Source of the DNA: Peptoniphilus pacaensis
GTDB lineage: Bacteria > Bacillota > Clostridia > Tissierellales > Peptoniphilaceae
Assembly: GCF_900088125.1 (NCBI RefSeq)
Contig: NZ_FLQT01000003.1
Coordinates: forward strand, 248,001 to 312,000
Direction: 5' to 3'
DNA: 64,000 nt
Part shown: piece by piece, positions 61,024-64,000 of the stretch
Layout of the letters: each line of letters opens with the position of its first letter
Numbering within the stretch: position 1 is the stretch's first letter
The notes under the pieces: model-generated
Told to the model about the DNA's origin: nothing
Database searches by the model: none
The model's input: the letters and a program-made list of their open reading frames with translations, nothing else
Program-made: the position numbers and the translations under genes

Positions 61024-61050
61024 ACCCTCGGCGCGGCCGGGGGTTTTCTT
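61024..61050 (+). terminator. Terminator of the AGCS symporter gene
   Basis: ACCCTCGGC-GCG-GCCGGGGGT followed by TTTTCTTTTT. Confidence 0.85.
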
Positions 61051-61073
61051 TTTGCCTTTTTAAGGAAGGACAT

Positions 61074-61108
61074 AAAAAAAAATCGAGAAAGCCTCCGCTC
61101 TCTCGATT
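61074..61108 (-). terminator. Terminator of the LysR regulator gene
   Basis: AATCGAGA (61081-61088) pairs with TCTCGATT (61101-61108) with further inner pairing; the minus strand continues with Ts. Confidence 0.85.
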
Positions 61109-61131
61109 CGTTTTATCTTCATCTCGTCGAT

Positions 61132-61992
61132 TTACAGTTCCACTGCCCCTTCCTTCAGGCGCCGGTAGAGTTCCATGCCGCCGGTACCCTTTAACGCCAC
61201 CAGGGAAAATTCGTGGCGGTCCGTAATTCCCTCCACGTGAAAGGTCGCCAGGCGGGGATCGTCTTTCGCGATGCTCTCGTAGCCGAAGGAGATGCCCACC
61301 CCCGCCGCCACGAAATTGGAGATCAAAGTCAGGCTCGACGAGGTGATGAGCCGCTTAAAGTCCCGCACCTCATAGCCCTTGTAGCGCAGCTTGTCTTCTA
61401 AAATTTCCCGGGAGCCGCTCCCCCTCTCCCGCACCACCAAGCAACCCTCCGCCACATCCTCCACGGAAAGGCTACAGCCCGCATAGGGATGATGGGCGCT
61501 GCAGATCCCCGTAAAGGTTTCTTCCTTCAAGACGGCGAAGTCGAATTCGTTTTTCGCAAACTGTCCCTCCACCATGAGAAAATCTAAGCGGGCGTTGCGT
61601 AGCAGGTCTAAGAGGGCCTCCGTATTGTCCACGGTGAGAACGAAGTCGTTGGCTCTGCCCCGAAGAAAGCCCACCAGCTTTTGTGCATAGGCGTATTCTC
61701 CCAAGGTCTTCGTGAGGCCGATGCGCACGGTGCGGGCCTTTTCTTTCTGCAGGGCGTCCCTAGTGTCTCGGTAGCTCTTCTGTTGGCTGCGGGCGTAGTG
61801 CTCCAAGAGGCGGGCGTCGTCGGTGGGGATCATTTTCTTGCCGTCGTAGCGAAAAAACACGCCGCCGAATTCCTCTTCCAATGAGCGAATGTGTTTGGTC
61901 ACCGCCGGTTGGGTGATGTGCAAATTTTCCGCCGCCTTCGTATAGTTTTCCGTTTGCAAAACTTCCAAAAAGGTAGTCAATCGAATATCCAC
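61132..61992 (-). CDS. LysR-family transcriptional regulator
   Basis: This 286-residue protein has the winged HTH at residues 1-62 (FLEVLQTENYTKAAENLHIT, then QPAVTKHIRSLEEEFG) and a periplasmic-binding-fold ligand domain from about 90. The ligand domain carries RERGSGSREILE, common in CysL/CbbR-type members. It is divergent from the YeiH-type transporter gene 100 bases away and most likely controls it, as seen for other YeiH-LysR pairs. A 14-base palindrome in the shared gap is the likely binding site. The effector is unknown. Confidence 0.93.
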   Translation of the reverse strand: MDIRLTTFLEVLQTENYTKAAENLHITQPAVTKHIRSLEEEFGGVFFRYDGKKMIPTDDARLLEHYARSQQKSYRDTRDALQKEKARTVRIGLTKTLGEYAYAQKLVGFLRGRANDFVLTVDNTEALLDLLRNARLDFLMVEGQFAKNEFDFAVLKEETFTGICSAHHPYAGCSLSVEDVAEGCLVVRERGSGSREILEDKLRYKGYEVRDFKRLITSSSLTLISNFVAAGVGISFGYESIAKDDPRLATFHVEGITDRHEFSLVALKGTGGMELYRRLKEGAVEL

Positions 61993-62021
61993 GGCTCCTC
62001 CATATCGTTTCGTTATTGCTC

Positions 62022-62035
62022 TATAATTAATTATA
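62022..62035. promoter_or_regulatory. 14-bp palindrome in the lysR-yeiH gap (putative LysR site)
   Basis: TATAATTAATTATA is a perfect palindrome with the T-N11-A spacing usual for LysR sites. It lies between the divergent starts, 29 bases from the LysR start and 57 from the transporter start. It also contains TATAAT on both strands, so it may double as a -10 box. Confidence 0.6.
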
Positions 62036-62092
62036 ATTTTATTTTATCTTAGATTTATGAGATGATCAATACACGAAGAAAGGAGCAATCAT

Positions 62093-63106
62093 TTGAAAAC
62101 CATCCAAGCAATTATTCCCGGGGTGCTTTTAACTGCGGCCATCGCCGCCGCCTCGAAATTTATCGAAAGTCAACTACCTATGCCTTTGATCAGTGCGTCG
62201 GTCATCGCCCTGTTTATCGGCATGATCATCAATCATTTCCTGCAATCGGACAATCCCGTGACCAAGGGCGCTACCTTCGCTTCGAAGAAATTATTGAAGC
62301 TGGGCATTATTTTACTGGGGGCCTCTCTGAACATGGCCACGGTCTTTCAAGTGGGCCGCCTGTCCCTTTCCGTCATGGTCTTTACCCTGCTGACCTGCTT
62401 CGGTTTGGGCCACTTCTCCGGCAAGTTTTTCGGACTGAACTGGAAGATGTCCAATCTCATCTCCGCCGGCACGGGGATTTGCGGCGGCAGCGCCATCGCA
62501 TCCATCGCCCCGGTCATTGAAGCCGACGATTTGGACATCGCCTATGCCATGAGCGCCACCTTTATTTTCGACATGGTCATGATCGTCGCCTTCCCCCTTA
62601 TGGGACACGCGCTCGGCCTTTCCGACATGGCCTATGGCCTGTGGGCGGGCACGGCAGTCAACGATACCTCGTCGGTGGTAGCGGCGGGCTACGCCTTCTC
62701 CGACGGCGCCGGGGACTTCGCCACCATGGTAAAGCTCACCCGTACCTTGGTCATCATTCCCACGGTCATTACCTTCGCTTTGATCAGTGCCCATTTGAAA
62801 TCCAAAGAGGAACACAAACACGAAAAGGCGAAGTTCTCCCTGACTCACGTCATTCCCTGGTTTATCCTGGGCTTCTTGGCTCTTACGATTATTAATACCG
62901 CCGGCTTTATTCCCGAAGCCGTAGGTCAAAGCTTTAAGCTCATCAGCAAATTCCTTATGGTCATGGCTCTCGCCGGCATCGGCCTGAAGACGTCCTTAAA
63001 GGACATGAAAAATTCCGGCACCGGCCCCATGCTCCACGGCTTTGTGATTTCCGCCCTGGTAGTCATCGTGGCCATCGGCGTTGAATATTTCATGGGCCTC
63101 GTATAA
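62093..63106 (+). CDS. YeiH/UPF0324-family putative sulfate-type exporter
   Basis: This 337-residue membrane protein has about ten hydrophobic segments. Family marks are KLLKLGIILLGASLN, the GTGICGGSAIASIAPVI turn, LWAGTAVNDTSSVVAAGY and a C-terminal LAGIGLKTSLKDM. It is annotated in databases as a putative sulfate exporter family, though a proven substrate is lacking. The start is TTG at 62093, chosen because AAGGAG lies 7 bases upstream and the family N-terminus fits. It is divergent from a LysR regulator and ends at a clear terminator. Confidence 0.9.
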   Translation: MKTIQAIIPGVLLTAAIAAASKFIESQLPMPLISASVIALFIGMIINHFLQSDNPVTKGATFASKKLLKLGIILLGASLNMATVFQVGRLSLSVMVFTLLTCFGLGHFSGKFFGLNWKMSNLISAGTGICGGSAIASIAPVIEADDLDIAYAMSATFIFDMVMIVAFPLMGHALGLSDMAYGLWAGTAVNDTSSVVAAGYAFSDGAGDFATMVKLTRTLVIIPTVITFALISAHLKSKEEHKHEKAKFSLTHVIPWFILGFLALTIINTAGFIPEAVGQSFKLISKFLMVMALAGIGLKTSLKDMKNSGTGPMLHGFVISALVVIVAIGVEYFMGLV

Positions 63107-63120
63107 AATGGGTATAGTGA

Positions 63121-63148
63121 AAGAGGATCATCGTATCCTCTTTTTTTC
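63121..63148 (+). terminator. Terminator of the YeiH-type gene
   Basis: AAAGAGGAT-CATCGT-ATCCTCTTT followed by Ts, 15 bases past the stop codon. Confidence 0.9.
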
Positions 63149-63181
63149 ATACACTATTTTATCTGTGAAAGGAGTTTATCT

Positions 63182-64000
63182 TGTCCAATAAATTTGATTA
63201 TATCGTCATCGGCGGCGGCAGCGGCGGCAGCGCCACGGCCAATCGGGCGGCGCAATACGGCGCCAAGGTCGCCATTGTGGAAGAAAAAGATTACGGCGGC
63301 ACCTGCGTGAACCGGGGCTGCGTGCCGAAAAAAATCCTCTGGTACGCCTCGGGCATTCGCCGTACCCTGGAAAAGGAATCGGGCAATTACGGCTACAAGG
63401 TCGGCGACTGGGATTTTGATTTTAAAAAATTGCGGGAATCTCAAATGGGCTATGTAAGCCGTGCACGAAACAGTTTCGAATCGGGCCTGGAAAACAACGG
63501 CGTCGCCAAGCTCTTCGGCAAGGCCCGGTTTAAAGACGCTCACACCGTCGTCGTGGGCGGCGAAGAATATACCGCCGATCACATAACCATCGCCACCGGC
63601 GCCCACCCGAACCCCTGCAAGCTTCCCGGGGCGGAGCTGGTGGACTATTCCGACGATTTCTTTACATGGGACGAGCTGCCCAAAACCATCGCCATTATCG
63701 GCGGCGGCTACATCGGCACGGAGCTTTCCGGATTTTTGGCCGGCATGGGCGTGGAAACCCATCTTCTCGTAAGAAAAAATCGAATCCTCAGAAAATTCGA
63801 TCCTTTTATTACCGACGCCGTCACGGAAGAGCTGGAAAAGGGCGGCGTGAACATCCACTTCGAAACCTCGTCGAAAAGCTTTAAAAAAGTGGAGGGCGGC
63901 ATCGAAATCACCTTCCAAGACGACAGCACCGCCGTCTTTGAAAAAGTCCTTTGGGTGGCCGGCGTCACGCCGAACATCGAAGGCCTGGGCCTGGAAAACA
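63182..64000 (+). CDS. Glutathione-reductase-like pyridine nucleotide-disulfide oxidoreductase (5' part)
   Basis: The first 273 codons are visible. The FAD loop VIGGGSGGSATANRAA is near residues 9-24, the redox pair GGTCVNRGCVPKK (CxxxxC) near 41-53, and the NADPH loop IAIIGGGYIGTELSGFLAG near 168-186, matching glutathione reductase and related class I flavoproteins. The NRGCVPKKILWYAS run is closest to glutathione reductases. An anaerobe may use it on glutathione or another low-weight thiol. The start is TTG at 63182 with AAGGAG 7 bases before it. The C-terminal dimer domain is cut off by the window edge. Confidence 0.9.

Overview
The window looks like chromosome from an anaerobic Gram-positive bacterium of the Clostridia/Tissierellia type, possibly Peptoniphilaceae. 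This is an inference. It rests on type II IPP isomerase, T-box, SAM-I, TPP and yybP-ykoY leaders, an SLH surface protein, ECF S components, a short clostridial-type ThiC, CoA-transferases typical of butyrate/amino-acid fermenters, and the absence of outer-membrane genes. Most of the window is fairly GC-rich. The stretch from about 1.7 to 9.95 kb is clearly AT-rich and looks acquired. No rRNA, tRNA or CRISPR array was seen.

Layout. 0-1.7 kb: trxB (cut by the window edge) and fni. 1.7-9.95 kb, accessory region: an XRE/membrane-protein pair, an AbrB/RelE-type toxin-antitoxin module, a decayed phage regulator, and a TetR-controlled operon of two ABC half-transporters plus an MptD-like ECF S component. 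That operon sits between what look like the two ends of a destroyed type I restriction-modification operon (5' part of hsdM on one side, a probable 3' end of hsdR on the other). 9.95-15.9 kb: a P-type cation ATPase under a yybP-ykoY (manganese) riboswitch, a copper-amine-oxidase-like secreted protein, and serS with a T-box. 15.9-25.2 kb: a long minus-strand gene string (FUSC-type membrane protein, unknown 556-residue protein, secreted protein, polysaccharide deacetylase, MurJ, MoxR-type AAA+ ATPase, VWA protein) that points to envelope work. 25.3-32 kb: hpf, an IS150-type element lying inside a terminator loop, a two-component system, a YihY protein, a PhzF protein and a broken IS200/IS605 element.

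32-50 kb: comF and recD2, metK under a SAM-I riboswitch, two tandem CoA-transferases, an SLH protein, lysS, greA, dus, coaX with a likely pantothenate transporter, a P1-family peptidase and a class A PBP. 49.9-59.2 kb: a cyclase-family gene, then two thiamin operons. thiM-thiE-thiD-thiC lies behind a TPP riboswitch. thiS-thiF-thiG-thiH-thiE lies behind a very short leader that carries a strong terminator but no recognisable aptamer. An EFR1-type ferredoxin and a flavin-binding protein follow it. 59.6-64 kb: an AGCS amino-acid symporter, a LysR regulator divergent from a YeiH-type transporter, and a glutathione-reductase-like flavoprotein cut by the right edge.

The strongest leads for something not yet described are the transporter cassette that replaced a restriction system, the terminator-only leader of the thiS operon, and the unknown 556-residue protein translationally coupled to a FUSC-type membrane protein.
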